From Thalassococcus halodurans (lineage in GTDB: Bacteria > Pseudomonadota > Alphaproteobacteria > Rhodobacterales > Rhodobacteraceae): a stretch of DNA of 64,000 bases. The stretch lies in the NCBI RefSeq assembly GCF_900108225.1, contig NZ_FNUZ01000001.1:682001-746000 (forward strand), in the 5' to 3' direction. Each line of letters starts with the position of its first letter. Position 1 is the stretch's first letter. The position numbers and the translations under genes are program-made. Below are positions 33,289 to 43,322 of this stretch, piece by piece. The notes under the pieces were generated by a model, which saw only the letters and a program-made list of their open reading frames with translations, had not been told where the DNA came from and searched no databases.

Positions 33289-34158
33289 ATGCTTGATGAT
33301 GCCGACGATATCCACCCGCTGTTCTACGGCGCCCCTAAAACGACCGAGTTCAAGAAGCTTCGGAAACGGATCGTGCAATATACGCGCGAGGCGATTGAAC
33401 AGTATGGCATGATCGAACGCGGCGCGCGTTGGCTGGTCTGCTTGTCAGGCGGTAAAGACAGCTACACGCTGCTGGCGGTTCTTTATGAACTGAAGTGGCG
33501 CGGTTTGCTGCCTGTGGATCTGTTGGCTTGTAATCTTGATCAGGGCCAGCCCGGCTTTCCTGCGACAGTCCTGCCCGAGTTCCTGAAAAAGATGGATGTG
33601 CCCCATCGCGTCGAATATCAGGACACCTATTCGATTGTGGTGGATAAAGTCCCGCAGGGCCGCACCTATTGCGCGCTTTGTTCCCGCCTGCGTCGTGGCA
33701 ACCTCTACCGCATCGCGCGGGAAGAGGGATGTTCCGCCGTCGTACTGGGCCACCACCGCGATGACATTCTTGAAACCTTTTTCATGAACCTGTTCCACGG
33801 TGGCCGCCTTGCGACGATGCCGCCGAAACTGGTGAACGAAGAAGGCGATCTGTTTGTCTACCGCCCGCTTGCTCATGTGGCCGAGGCCGACTGTGAAAAG
33901 TTCGCCAAATCAATGAACTACCCGATCATTCCCTGCGATCTTTGCGGATCACAGGACGGGCTTCAGCGCCAGCAGGTAAAGCAGATTCTGGATCAGTGGG
34001 AAAAGAATTCGCCCGGCCGCAGGCAGGTCATGTTCCGGTCGCTGATGAACGCGCGGCCCTCGCATTTGCTGGACCCCAAGCTGTTTGATTTTGCAGGTCT
34101 GACACGCGACTTGGGCGAAGTTACAGAAAATCCTCAGGAAATCCCGAAACTGCGTTAA
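33289..34158 (+). CDS. ttcA: tRNA 2-thiocytidine(32) synthetase TtcA
   Basis: A 289-residue PP-loop ATPase. [11 protein letters not shown] is the PP-loop, [10 protein letters not shown] and CDLCGSQ supply the CxxC cysteines for the iron-sulfur cluster, and [27 protein letters not shown] is a TtcA-family segment. The enzyme thiolates C32 in the anticodon loop of some tRNAs. Length matches the family. The start is 46 nt after the DUF4344 gene. Confidence 0.92.
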   Translation: MLDDADDIHPLFYGAPKTTEFKKLRKRIVQYTREAIEQYGMIERGARWLVCLSGGKDSYTLLAVLYELKWRGLLPVDLLACNLDQGQPGFPATVLPEFLKKMDVPHRVEYQDTYSIVVDKVPQGRTYCALCSRLRRGNLYRIAREEGCSAVVLGHHRDDILETFFMNLFHGGRLATMPPKLVNEEGDLFVYRPLAHVAEADCEKFAKSMNYPIIPCDLCGSQDGLQRQQVKQILDQWEKNSPGRRQVMFRSLMNARPSHLLDPKLFDFAGLTRDLGEVTENPQEIPKLR

Positions 34159-34220
34159 CCGACCGGTCACGAATAGCGCCCTAGCCTGCCACAGAACAAA
34201 ATGGCAACAGGGATTCGGGA

Positions 34221-35774
34221 ATGTCGCGATCAGACCACCGTGCATCTTCGGGAAAACACGCATCTGGCCAGGCCAGCGTGATCTCCGTGCCGATGCTGTT
34301 TGCGACAGCGCCGGGGCTTCTTATGATCGGCCTTTGGTTCGGCGGCCAGGCGACGTTGGTCGCTGCCGCCTTGGCCTTGCCCTTCGCGGTTTTGGTCAGC
34401 ACGCGGCGCGGCGCCATGTCGGATTTGTCTGTCCTTCGCAAATACGGCGAGGTGATCGAGGTTTCGCAGGCCGAACATCTGCTGGATGACCTTGTTCAAT
34501 CCGCCAGACAGCAGAATCGCATCGCGTGCTGTTACATGATCGATATCGACGGGCTGCGCGCCATCGCGTCGGACTTTGGCGAAAAACCGGCCCGCGACGC
34601 GCGGCGCATCTGCCTGTCGCGCATCCGAGGCGTGCTGCGCGAAAATGACCGTGTGTTCCGCATCGGGGACAGCCGGTTTATCGTCCTGCCCAGCCTTGCC
34701 GTCGATATTGACGCCGATGGCGTGCGGTTTCTGGGCAAACGTCTTCAGGACGCCATCGAGGATCCGATCAATGTTGATCACGGCTCGCGCTTTCTGGGGG
34801 CGTCCATTGGTGCCGCCGCGTCGTTCCAGCCGATCCCCGCCATTGATGGCAGTCACTTCATGGATGCGGCCACGCTCGCGCTCGAGGACGCAAATCGCCA
34901 TGGTGGATCGACGGTGCGCTTGTGGTCGAAATCCCTGCGCGCAGCGGATGAAACGCGCTGCGCTGTCCGCACCGAACTCTCTGAGGCATTGGTCAACGGT
35001 CAAATCCAGCCGTGGTTCCAACCCCAGATCTGCGCCCGCACGGGCAACCTTTCGGGGGTCGAGGCGCTGGCACGTTGGGTTCATCCCACACGCGGCATCA
35101 TCATGCCCGGATCGTTCCTTGAAAACATAGAAGCTGCGGGCAGCTCTGAACTGTTGGGCCAGATCATTCTGGAAAAATCACTGGACGCGATCAAAGCCTG
35201 GGATGCAGCGGGCTACCACGTGCCGGAAGTCTCGGTGAATCTGACCATGGATGAACTCCGCAACCCTGACATCGCCACCAAACTTCAACGCGCTCTGGAC
35301 CGCGCGGGCCTTGAACCCGAAAGACTGGGCGTCGAAATTCTGGAAACTGTGATCACCGATAATTCCGATGACGGCATCCGCGAAAACGTCATCCGCATCG
35401 CTGATCTGGGCTGCCGCGTCAGCCTTGATGATTTCGGCACCGGCCATGCCTCGATCCGCGCGTTGCGTAAACTGCCCGTGCATCGCCTGAAAATCGACCG
35501 CAGCTTTATCACCAACATGGAGCAGGATACCCACCAACAACGCATGGTCGCGGCGATCATCGGAATGGCCAATAAAATGGGGCTGGAAACCCTGGCCGAG
35601 GGTGTCGAAAACCTGTCGGAGCAAAGCCTGTTGGCGGACATGGGGTGCGAACATTTGCAAGGTTTTGGCATCGCCCGCCCCATGCCCGCCGACAAAATCC
35701 AGCGCTGGATGACGGAACGTCTGTCCGACACCGCCGAAACCGCGCAGTCACCGCAGCTGCGCGACCGCCCCTAA
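34221..35774 (+). CDS. Membrane GGDEF-EAL protein with degenerate GGDEF, probable c-di-GMP phosphodiesterase
   Basis: A 517-residue protein with two N-terminal membrane helices (about 22-62). The GGDEF domain carries IGDSRF at the active-site turn, so cyclase activity is unlikely. The EAL domain keeps GVEALARW, VNLTMDEL, EILETVI, DDFGTGHASI, KIDRSFI and AEGVE, the residues needed for metal binding and hydrolysis. It is therefore predicted to degrade cyclic di-GMP, perhaps controlled by GTP bound at the dead GGDEF site. It lies between ttcA and yidC with no obvious functional link. Confidence 0.87.
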   Translation: MSRSDHRASSGKHASGQASVISVPMLFATAPGLLMIGLWFGGQATLVAAALALPFAVLVSTRRGAMSDLSVLRKYGEVIEVSQAEHLLDDLVQSARQQNRIACCYMIDIDGLRAIASDFGEKPARDARRICLSRIRGVLRENDRVFRIGDSRFIVLPSLAVDIDADGVRFLGKRLQDAIEDPINVDHGSRFLGASIGAAASFQPIPAIDGSHFMDAATLALEDANRHGGSTVRLWSKSLRAADETRCAVRTELSEALVNGQIQPWFQPQICARTGNLSGVEALARWVHPTRGIIMPGSFLENIEAAGSSELLGQIILEKSLDAIKAWDAAGYHVPEVSVNLTMDELRNPDIATKLQRALDRAGLEPERLGVEILETVITDNSDDGIRENVIRIADLGCRVSLDDFGTGHASIRALRKLPVHRLKIDRSFITNMEQDTHQQRMVAAIIGMANKMGLETLAEGVENLSEQSLLADMGCEHLQGFGIARPMPADKIQRWMTERLSDTAETAQSPQLRDRP

Positions 35775-35938
35775 GACGCAGACCAAAACCGGCAATTTCC
35801 AAAGATTCCCACGAAAACTGGCGTGTTTGCCCTTAAATTCCGCGATTGCGGCACGATGTGAACGGGAATCGGGTTGACCTTGGACGACGACGACTGTTGA
35901 ACCCATGCAAGTTTAAAAACCAAGGGTGGCAGTCCCTC

Positions 35939-37747
35939 ATGGACGATCAGAACAAGAACCTCATCCTCGCGACAGCGCTCAGCTTTATTGTGATCCTCGT
36001 ATGGTTCCTGCTGTTCCCCCCGCCGGAAGCAGAGCCGACAGATCCCAACGCCCCTGCCGTGACCGAAAGTGTCACAGAAGGCGGCGTTGCGAACACACCG
36101 ACCGCAGTGGCAGGCGCCAGCGAGGTGCAGAACACCGAAGCCGAAGAGGCCAACGCGCCCCGCATCGACATCGATACGCCCCGTCTGGCTGGCTCGATCT
36201 CGCTTCTGGGTGGCCGGATCGACGATCTGCAACTGAAGGACTACCGCGAAACGCTGGAAGATGGCTCGCCCATCGTTCACCTGTTCAAACCCGTTGGTGA
36301 AGAAAACGCGTTCTACGCGCTTCACGGCTGGGCACCGGGCAGCGGCCTTGGCATCGATGACGTTCCGGGCCCGAACACGGTCTGGACACAGGCCTCGACC
36401 GGAACGCTGACACCTGATGCGCCGGCGGTTCTGGAATGGACAAGCCCCGCAGGCCTGCTGTTCCGTCGCACCATCGCTGTTGACGACGACTTCATGTTCG
36501 ACATCACGCAAGAGGTAGTCAACGAAGCGGCTGGCACTGTCGCCCTTGCGCCTTATGGCATCATCGCACGTCACGGCGAACCCGCTGACGCCAAGAACTT
36601 CTTCATCCTGCATGAAGGCGCAAGCATCATGGCGGACGGCGAGCTGACGGAAATCGGCTATGGCGATATCGTCGATCTGCCGGTTGTTCCGTCCGAAGGT
36701 GCGCAGGCCGAAGTTCTGCAGGTTACCGAAAACGGCTGGATCGGCTTTACCGACCACTACTGGATGTCCACGCTGATCCCTGAACCGGGCAGCGCGTTCC
36801 GTGCGGCGTCGAAATACAACGCAACCCGCGACATCTATCAGACCGAAACCGTTCTGCCGACAGTTACAGTCGGCGCGGGCCAGACAACCGAAGTCACCAC
36901 ACGCCTGTTCGCCGGTGCGAAGGAATGGGAAACGATCCGTGAATACGAAAAAGCGGGCGTTGACCGCTTTATTGACGCGATCGACTGGGGCTGGTTCTTT
37001 TTCCTGACCAAGCCGATCTTCTGGGTTCTGCACGAGCTGAACAAGCTGATCGGCAACATGGGTGTGTCGATCATCGTGCTAACGCTGATGATCAAAGCCA
37101 TCCTGTTCCCGCTGGCCTACAAATCCTACGTCTCGATGGCCAAGATGAAAGAGCTTCAGCCCGAGATGGAGAAGCTGAAGGAAAAGGCGGGCGACGACCG
37201 TCAGCAGCTTCAGCAAGGCATGATGGAGCTTTACAAGAAGAACAAGGTGAACCCTGCCTCCGGCTGTCTGCCGATCCTGATGCAGATCCCGATCTTCTTC
37301 TCGCTCTACAAAGTGATCTTCGTCACGCTGGAACTGCGTCACGCGCCGTTCTTTGGCCCCTTCCAGGACCTCAGCGCGCCGGATCCGACATCGATTTTCA
37401 ACCTGTTCGGCCTGCTGCCCTGGGGCGCACCCGAGGCTGGTTCGATCGTTGCGCTGATCTTTATCGGTATCCTGCCGCTGCTCTTGGGTATCTCCATGTG
37501 GCTGCAGCAGAAACTGAATCCGGCCCCCGCCGATCCGACACAGGCCGCGATCTTTGCGTGGATGCCGTGGGTCTTCATGTTCATGCTTGGCGGTTTTGCA
37601 TCGGGTCTGGTTGTGTACTGGATCGCGAACAACACCATCACCTTTACCCAGCAGTACCTGATCATGCGGTCGCAGGGGTACACCCCCGACGTGTTCGGCA
37701 ACATCAAGTCGAGCCTCAAGCTCGGCAAAGGTAAGGACAAGGCCTAA
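35939..37747 (+). CDS. yidC: Membrane protein insertase YidC
   Basis: The ATG at 35939 (MDDQNKNLILATALSFIVILVW) gives 602 residues with the first span at 8-25. A large periplasmic beta domain follows, then the conserved C-terminal five-helix core: YKSYVSMAKMKELQPEM in the coiled cytoplasmic loop, the NPASGCLPILMQIPIFFSLYKV helix, and the WIANNTITFTQQYLIMR helix. It inserts and folds inner-membrane proteins. Its stop overlaps the MOSC gene start by one base. Confidence 0.96.
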   Translation: MDDQNKNLILATALSFIVILVWFLLFPPPEAEPTDPNAPAVTESVTEGGVANTPTAVAGASEVQNTEAEEANAPRIDIDTPRLAGSISLLGGRIDDLQLKDYRETLEDGSPIVHLFKPVGEENAFYALHGWAPGSGLGIDDVPGPNTVWTQASTGTLTPDAPAVLEWTSPAGLLFRRTIAVDDDFMFDITQEVVNEAAGTVALAPYGIIARHGEPADAKNFFILHEGASIMADGELTEIGYGDIVDLPVVPSEGAQAEVLQVTENGWIGFTDHYWMSTLIPEPGSAFRAASKYNATRDIYQTETVLPTVTVGAGQTTEVTTRLFAGAKEWETIREYEKAGVDRFIDAIDWGWFFFLTKPIFWVLHELNKLIGNMGVSIIVLTLMIKAILFPLAYKSYVSMAKMKELQPEMEKLKEKAGDDRQQLQQGMMELYKKNKVNPASGCLPILMQIPIFFSLYKVIFVTLELRHAPFFGPFQDLSAPDPTSIFNLFGLLPWGAPEAGSIVALIFIGILPLLLGISMWLQQKLNPAPADPTQAAIFAWMPWVFMFMLGGFASGLVVYWIANNTITFTQQYLIMRSQGYTPDVFGNIKSSLKLGKGKDKA

Positions 37748-38481
37748 TGGGACGCGTTTCCGCGCTTTGGCGCTATCCGATCAAAGCGGTCGGTCGCGCA
37801 AGCGCGGACCGCATATCCTTTGAAGCTGGCAAAACAACACCGTGGGACCGCGTTTGGGGCATCGCCCACACGAACGCGGTCTACGAAGGCGACGGCTGGC
37901 AGCATTGCCGCAACTTCATTCGCGCGGCGGGATCGCCCAAGCTGATGGCTGTCTCTGCACAGCTGGATGAAGACGCTGGCACAGTCACACTGTCCCACCC
38001 AGATCGACCGACGATCACCGTCAATCCCGACCAGGACCAAAACACGTTGATTGATTGGGTCGCCCCGCTGGTGGCCGAAGGCCGCCCTGCCCCCTCATCG
38101 GTCTACCGCACAACGCGCGGCATCACCGATTCACGCCTTCAGTCTATTTCGGTTGGCAATCTGGCCTCGCTTCGTGCGCTGTCTGACAAACTGGGCCGCC
38201 CCGTGTCCGAACACCGGTTCCGTGCCAACGTCTGGCTTGATGGCCTTGCCCCGTGGGAAGAATTCGACTGGGTCGGCAAGGACATCACCATCGGCGACGC
38301 AACGTTTGCCGTCCGCGAACCCATGGAACGCTGCCGCGCGACCGAAGCCAATCCTGACACCGGCGAACGTGACATTGCCACCTTGGCGCTGCTTCAGACT
38401 TGGGGCCATCGGGATTTCACGGTAAACGTCGAATGCACCCAGTCCGGCACCGTAGCAATCGGGGATGAGATTTCGCTATGA
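37747..38481 (+). CDS. MOSC-domain protein
   Basis: A 244-residue protein with an N-terminal beta-barrel segment (SALWRYPIKAVGRAS) and a C-terminal MOSC domain: HRFRANVWLDGLAPWEEFDWVGKDITIG, the MERCRATEANPDTG cysteine motif, then GHRDFTVNVECTQSGTVAIGDEI. MOSC domains bind molybdenum cofactor or sulfur carriers, as in mARC enzymes. The gene overlaps yidC and engB, a conserved order in this family. Its exact substrate is unknown. Confidence 0.85.
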   Translation: MGRVSALWRYPIKAVGRASADRISFEAGKTTPWDRVWGIAHTNAVYEGDGWQHCRNFIRAAGSPKLMAVSAQLDEDAGTVTLSHPDRPTITVNPDQDQNTLIDWVAPLVAEGRPAPSSVYRTTRGITDSRLQSISVGNLASLRALSDKLGRPVSEHRFRANVWLDGLAPWEEFDWVGKDITIGDATFAVREPMERCRATEANPDTGERDIATLALLQTWGHRDFTVNVECTQSGTVAIGDEISL

Positions 38482-39131
38482 CACAACTCCCGTTCCCTTT
38501 GGCCGAAGAGCCTGACGAACTGACACTGGAAAAAGCACGCAAGCTTTTTGCGGGTGGCGCCGACTTTCTCAAAGGCGTTGTCGCCATGGACGGCCTGCCG
38601 CCCGACGACCGGATCGAGGTTTGCTTTGCAGGCCGTTCGAACGTTGGCAAATCCAGCCTGATCAACGCACTGACAGGTCGCAAGGGTCTTGCCCGTGCGT
38701 CGAACACGCCGGGCCGGACGCAGGAAATCAACTACTTCACGCTGGGCGATGAACGCTTTCTCGTCGACCTTCCGGGCTATGGCTATGCCAATGCGCCCGT
38801 TGCTGTCGTCGAAAAATGGCAGCAGCTGTTGAAGCGGTATCTGTCAGGCCGTCAATCCCTGCGCCGCGCCTTTGTGCTGGTGGATTCGCGCCACGGCATC
38901 AAGGCCGTCGACCAAGAGATCATGAAGCTTCTGGATCGCAGCGCGGTGACCTTTCAGGTTGTGCTGACCAAGGCAGACAAGATCAGCGTCAAAGACCGCG
39001 AGAAAATGCTGGTTCAGGTCCGCGAGAAGCTGTCGAAACATCCGGCGGCCTACCCTGAACTGGTGCTGACATCGTCGGAAAAAGGATACGGGATTCCGAC
39101 GCTGCGCAGCATCATTGCATCGCTGACCTAA
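38478..39131 (+). CDS. engB: Ribosome biogenesis GTPase EngB (YihA/YsxC)
   Basis: A 217-residue GTPase: G1 AGRSNVGKSSL, the switch region NTPGRTQEINYF, G3 VDLPGYGYA, G4 LTKADK and G5 TSSEKGYG. It acts in assembly of the large ribosomal subunit. The ATG overlaps the MOSC stop (ATGA), and argB follows after 69 nt. Confidence 0.94.
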   Translation: MTQLPFPLAEEPDELTLEKARKLFAGGADFLKGVVAMDGLPPDDRIEVCFAGRSNVGKSSLINALTGRKGLARASNTPGRTQEINYFTLGDERFLVDLPGYGYANAPVAVVEKWQQLLKRYLSGRQSLRRAFVLVDSRHGIKAVDQEIMKLLDRSAVTFQVVLTKADKISVKDREKMLVQVREKLSKHPAAYPELVLTSSEKGYGIPTLRSIIASLT

Positions 39132-39200
39132 GACGCGCCCCTTGCACCCAACATCGCCACGTCCGATAACCGCCAAAGAACCCTTTGTGCGGACCAAAAC

Positions 39201-40094
39201 ATGAAGACGCAAAAAATGAACGCTAACTGGCACGAAACAGCACGGACCCTTTCCGAGGCGCTCCCCTACATGCAGCGCTATTCCGGCGCGACGGTCGTCG
39301 TAAAATTCGGCGGCAATGCGATGGGCGACGCCGAAGCCATGGCCACATTCGCCCGCGATATCGTGCTGATGAAGCAGGTTGGCGTGAACCCAGTGGTTGT
39401 CCACGGCGGCGGCCCCATGATCAACGAGATGCTGGATAAGCTTGGCATCAAGTCGGAGTTCGTGCGTGGCAAGCGTGTGACCGACAAAGCCACGGTTCAG
39501 GTTGTCGAAATGGTGCTGACCGGTCTGGTCAACAAGCGCATCGTGCAGGCGATCATGGATGAAGGTGGCCGCGCGGTTGGCCTGTCGGGCAAAGACGACG
39601 ATCTGATGGTCTGCGAAGCGGATGATCCCGAGCTGGGCTGGGTAGGCCGCCCTGTTGAAATGAACGTGCAGGTGCTGCGCGATATGATGGACGCGGGCAT
39701 TATCCCCGTTGTGGCCCCCGTTGCCACAGGCCGACTGTCTGAAGAAACGTTCAACGTGAACGGCGACACAGCCGCAGGTGCCATCGCTGGCGCGCTGAAA
39801 GCGGCGCGGCTTTTGCTGCTGACCGATGTGTCCGGCGTCAAGAATGCGGCGGACGAGGTTCTGACAGCGCTGACGCCCGAAGACGTCCGCTCCATGACCG
39901 AAGAAGGCGTGATCGCAGGGGGCATGATCCCCAAAACGGAAACCGCCCTGAAAGCGCTGGAAGAAGGCGTCCGTGGCGTTGTTATCCTTGATGGTCGTGT
40001 TTCGAACGCCTGCCTGCTCGAGTTGTTCACAGCCCATGGCGCAGGCTCTCTGATCCGCGAAAAAGACCTGCCCAAATACACAGCGCAGGAATGA
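39201..40094 (+). CDS. argB: Acetylglutamate kinase
   Basis: A 297-residue amino-acid kinase phosphorylating N-acetylglutamate in arginine synthesis. [11 protein letters not shown] binds the phosphate, [12 protein letters not shown] and the [16 protein letters not shown] segment complete the nucleotide and substrate sites, and [18 protein letters not shown] is diagnostic. The N-terminal extension before YMQRYSG is the helix that permits arginine feedback in hexameric enzymes. The end overlaps the ferredoxin-like gene by ATGA. Confidence 0.95.
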   Translation: MKTQKMNANWHETARTLSEALPYMQRYSGATVVVKFGGNAMGDAEAMATFARDIVLMKQVGVNPVVVHGGGPMINEMLDKLGIKSEFVRGKRVTDKATVQVVEMVLTGLVNKRIVQAIMDEGGRAVGLSGKDDDLMVCEADDPELGWVGRPVEMNVQVLRDMMDAGIIPVVAPVATGRLSEETFNVNGDTAAGAIAGALKAARLLLLTDVSGVKNAADEVLTALTPEDVRSMTEEGVIAGGMIPKTETALKALEEGVRGVVILDGRVSNACLLELFTAHGAGSLIREKDLPKYTAQE

Positions 40095-40747
40095 CTCCAG
40101 ACGCGTTGGATCAGGCGGCACAGGCTGCGGGGCTGCGCCTGCGCGGCATGTTTGCCCCTGATCCCGACGCGGTTCTGCCCGAGGGCACGGAAACTCTGGT
40201 CCTTCTGGGGCCGGATGAGCCGCGTTTCTGGCCATTATTCGCAGCTTCCGATGAATATCGCACAGGCGTCGCCGATCCGATGGACGCGTGGTCCAAGCGG
40301 GTGATCGGTGCGTTGGCCCATGACTGGGGTGGCTCTGCGATCTTCCCCTCAGACGGCCCGCCGTGGCCGCCCTTTATCAAATGGGCCACCGACTGCGCCG
40401 AGGCGTGGGAGGCCCCTGTCGGCCTTTTGGTGCACCACCACGCGGGTCTGTTCCTGTCGTTTCGGGGAGCCATCGCCCTGCCCTTTACCGTTACGCGGCC
40501 CGACGCCTTCCAACACCCCTGTGATACCTGCACCGACCAGCCCTGTGTCACCGCCTGCCCTGTGGGCGCGATGGGGCCTGGACAGCCTTATGATGTGCCG
40601 CGTTGCAAAACCTACCTGCGCACAGACGCCGGCCAGAACTGCCGCGAAGACGGCTGTCTTGTCCGCCGTGCCTGCCCCGTTTCACAAGAATTTACGCGTC
40701 ACCCCGAACAGGCCGCTTTCCACATGCGTGCCTTTCTGGGAAACTAA
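40091..40747 (+). CDS. Iron-sulfur (4Fe-4S-type) ferredoxin-like protein
   Basis: A 218-residue protein whose C-terminal part has two cysteine sets: [14 protein letters not shown] and, further on, C followed by [14 protein letters not shown], each resembling a 4Fe-4S binding site. The N-terminal 140 residues are not a known domain by eye. Proteins of this layout usually follow argB in Rhodobacteraceae. An electron-transfer role is inferred; the partner is unknown. Confidence 0.75.
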   Translation: MTPDALDQAAQAAGLRLRGMFAPDPDAVLPEGTETLVLLGPDEPRFWPLFAASDEYRTGVADPMDAWSKRVIGALAHDWGGSAIFPSDGPPWPPFIKWATDCAEAWEAPVGLLVHHHAGLFLSFRGAIALPFTVTRPDAFQHPCDTCTDQPCVTACPVGAMGPGQPYDVPRCKTYLRTDAGQNCREDGCLVRRACPVSQEFTRHPEQAAFHMRAFLGN

Positions 40748-40768
40748 CCGAAACCAAGGGGACGAGGT

Positions 40769-41251
40769 ATGAAACGACTGATCCTGATGCGTCATGCAAA
40801 ATCCGACTGGAAAATGGATCAGCCCGATTTCGACCGGCCTTTGAACAAGCGCGGCCAAGCCAGCGCGACAGCCTTGGGCAAATGGCTGAAAGACAATGAT
40901 CTGCACCCAGATGAGGTCCTGTGTTCGCCGTCGGCCCGCACCAAGGAAACCTTGCAGCGCTTGGATATACCCGATGCGCCGACGCATTTCCCGAAACCGC
41001 TGTATCTGGCCGAACGCGCCGATCTGCGCCATGCGCTACAGGCGGCGACGGGCGACACCGTTCTGATCATCGCGCATAATCCGGGCATTGCCTACTTTGC
41101 ATCGGACATCGTTGAAGAAGCCCCCAACCATGACCGGTTCGAGGACTATCCGACAGGCGCAACGCTGGTGGTTGATTTCGACCTGAACAGCTGGATCGAT
41201 TTCGACAAAGGAACGGTCAAAGACTTTGTCGTGCCGCGCGAACTGACCTAG
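40769..41251 (+). CDS. SixA-type histidine phosphatase
   Basis: A 160-residue member of the histidine phosphatase superfamily. LILMRHAKSDW near the start is the RHG-type catalytic motif with the phospho-accepting histidine, and IIAHNPGI provides the second conserved histidine. The short length and KSDW context match SixA, which dephosphorylates phosphohistidine domains. It is the last gene of the argB-ferredoxin series. Confidence 0.85.
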   Translation: MKRLILMRHAKSDWKMDQPDFDRPLNKRGQASATALGKWLKDNDLHPDEVLCSPSARTKETLQRLDIPDAPTHFPKPLYLAERADLRHALQAATGDTVLIIAHNPGIAYFASDIVEEAPNHDRFEDYPTGATLVVDFDLNSWIDFDKGTVKDFVVPRELT

Positions 41252-41306
41252 CCCGCGCGGCCGATACTGATTACCCCACTACAGGGTACTCGTTACCGGA
41301 AACCGG

Positions 41307-41717
41307 TTACTGAGCTGTTATGACGGTCATCACCAGTTCGCCGTCGACACGTACGGGGCCGTCTTCTTTGGCACCCAATGTGTATTCGAAGATGCCTGTG
41401 CTCATGCCACCGTCTTCACCGTGGATCATCAGCATCAGCTTGTCACCAGCAGCGACGTCTTCTGTCAGGATCGCGGCGACATCGGCGTTCTCGCCCTTGC
41501 GCAGCGGGGCGTGGCCAACCACGGGACCGGGCTTCATATCGTCGCCTGTGCGGTGAACAACCAGCCAACCATTCTGGCTCGCGACAACGTTTTCCGCGCT
41601 TACGACACCATTTTCAACGGATTGATCCATGGCATCCACGGTCTGCATCGCGTGGCCACCTGCATAGGCTGCACCTGTAAAACCAGTCAACAAAGCGGCG
41701 ATCATTGCAAATTTCAT
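41307..41717 (-). CDS. Secreted hypothetical protein
   Basis: The ATG at 41717 follows CACAGGAGTTTACT and gives 136 residues with a signal peptide (MKFAMIAALLTGFTGAAYA). The mature part repeats the pattern VVASQNGWLVVHRTGDDMKPGP and APLRKGENADVAAILTEDV, a beta-rich fold resembling the DUF7282 type. There is no catalytic motif. The upstream frame to 41849 lacks support. It is convergent with the sixA gene and stands alone. Function unknown. Confidence 0.7.
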   Translation of the reverse strand: MKFAMIAALLTGFTGAAYAGGHAMQTVDAMDQSVENGVVSAENVVASQNGWLVVHRTGDDMKPGPVVGHAPLRKGENADVAAILTEDVAAGDKLMLMIHGEDGGMSTGIFEYTLGAKEDGPVRVDGELVMTVITAQ

Positions 41718-41936
41718 TAGTAAACTCCTGTGTACTTTTCCCGGCCACCATCGGCCGGCTGTACCCAAGACACGGGAGCCCGCGGAAAAGAGTTTCAGAA
41801 AAAATGAAAAAGTTTTCTCTTTAATTTTGGTGGGTCGACTTGGAGCCAATACATGGCACTCAAATTAAGGTGACATGTGCCTTTCTTCGTTGTCCGCAAA
41901 AAGGCCTTTGCTTAACTGGCAGGATATTCAGATCAA

Positions 41937-42422
41937 GTGGGCATTCAGTTGAAGCACGACATTACGTTTACAAGATTAACCGAGATTGATCCGACCGAGA
42001 TCATTCATCACATGTCCGATCCTCGTGTGGCAGAGCATATGCCCCTTCTGACTTTTGAATGGGATGAGCGCGCCACCGCGAACTTTGTCACCGCTAAAGA
42101 GGCGTGCTGGCACCGAGATGGCCTTGGACACTGGGCAATATTGGATAACGGCCAATATGTCGGGTGGGGTGGTTTTCAAAAGGAAGGGGATGAGTGGGAT
42201 TATGGACTTGTGCTCAAGCCTTCTGCTTTTGGGTTGGGATCCCGCGTGTCAAGAAAAGCAATCGAGTTTGCTAAAGCCGATGATCGAATTCCGTTCATAA
42301 CCTTTCTGCTTCCACCGTCGCGCAAAAACCTCGGCGCGCTCAAACGGCTTGGTGCCACCTTTGTCACCGAAATCACCTATGACGGCTCGACGTTTCTGAA
42401 ATACCGGTTGGATACCGCGTGA
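41937..42422 (+). CDS. GNAT family N-acetyltransferase
   Basis: A 161-residue protein starting with GTG, with AGGA 12 nt upstream. WAILDNGQYVGWGGF corresponds to GNAT strands 2-4, and the DYGLVLKPSAFGLGSRVSRKAIEFA stretch to the acetyl-CoA-binding loop, resembling RimJ/RimL-type acetyltransferases. The region has lower GC content and less-biased codons than its neighbours, so it may be acquired. Its substrate is unknown. Confidence 0.68.
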   Translation: MGIQLKHDITFTRLTEIDPTEIIHHMSDPRVAEHMPLLTFEWDERATANFVTAKEACWHRDGLGHWAILDNGQYVGWGGFQKEGDEWDYGLVLKPSAFGLGSRVSRKAIEFAKADDRIPFITFLLPPSRKNLGALKRLGATFVTEITYDGSTFLKYRLDTA

Positions 42423-42466
42423 CGTCTTGGCCCCAACAGACACGAAGTTAGACACACCCAAAAGAA

Positions 42467-42493
42467 AAATCCCGGCAACATGTGCCGGGATTT
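42467..42493. terminator. Terminator between the GNAT gene and aapP
   Basis: An 11-bp perfect stem AAATCCCGGCA/TGCCGGGATTT with a 5-nt loop. Read on the minus strand it is followed by TTTTTCTTTT, so it ends the aap operon; on the plus strand it gives TTTCTG and may also act for the GNAT gene. Confidence 0.85.
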
Positions 42494-42538
42494 CTGTATT
42501 GTTTGACGTGCCGGTAAAGGCGCGTGCAGATCTTTGGA

Positions 42539-43312
42539 TCAGTGACCCAGGATCTGGCTGAGGAACAGTTTGGTCCGTTCGTTCTGCGGGTTATTGAAGA
42601 ACTCTTCGGGTTCGTTCTGTTCCACGATCTGGCCCTGATCCATAAAGATCACGCGGTTCGCCACCTGACGGGCAAAGCCCATCTCGTGCGTCACGCAGAG
42701 CATGGTCATGCCCTCTTCGGCCAGTTCGACCATGGTATCCAGAACCTCTTTGATCATCTCGGGGTCAAGCGCCGATGTCGGTTCATCGAACAGCATGATG
42801 CGCGGACGCATACACAGCGAACGGGCGATCGCCACACGCTGCTGCTGACCACCGGACAACTGGCCCGGATACTTATTGGCCTGATCGGGGATCTTCACCT
42901 TTTCAAGGAAGTGCATCGCCGTTTCTTCGGCTTCTTTCTTGGGTGTCTTGCGAACCCAGATCGGAGCCAGCGTGCAGTTTTCCAGAATGGTCAGGTGCGG
43001 GAACAGGTTGAAGTGCTGGAAGCACATGCCAACTTCGGACCGGATCTTGTCGATGTTTTTCAGATCCGATGACAGGACCGTGCCGTCCACGGTGATCCGC
43101 CCGCGCTGGTGTTCTTCCAGCGCGTTGATGCAGCGGATCAGGGTGGATTTACCGGAGCCTGACGGGCCCGCGATAACGATCCGTTCGCCACGATAGACGG
43201 TCAGGTCGATATCCCGCAGCACGTGGAACGTGCCGTACCATTTGTTCATTTTCTCGATTGAAATCGCAACTTCATCCGAGACGGTCATTTGAGTTTGGGC
43301 AGCTTCAGTCAT
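42539..43312 (-). CDS. aapP: General L-amino acid ABC transporter ATP-binding protein AapP
   Basis: The ATG at 43312 follows the strong site TTAAGGAGGCAACC and gives 257 residues. Walker [10 protein letters not shown], signature LSGGQQQR and Walker [16 protein letters not shown] are intact. [22 protein letters not shown] and the ending typify the polar amino acid ATPases GlnQ/AapP. It is the last gene of the aapJQMP set and is followed by a terminator. Confidence 0.93.
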   Translation of the reverse strand: MTEAAQTQMTVSDEVAISIEKMNKWYGTFHVLRDIDLTVYRGERIVIAGPSGSGKSTLIRCINALEEHQRGRITVDGTVLSSDLKNIDKIRSEVGMCFQHFNLFPHLTILENCTLAPIWVRKTPKKEAEETAMHFLEKVKIPDQANKYPGQLSGGQQQRVAIARSLCMRPRIMLFDEPTSALDPEMIKEVLDTMVELAEEGMTMLCVTHEMGFARQVANRVIFMDQGQIVEQNEPEEFFNNPQNERTKLFLSQILGH

Positions 43313-43322
43313 GGTTGCCTCC

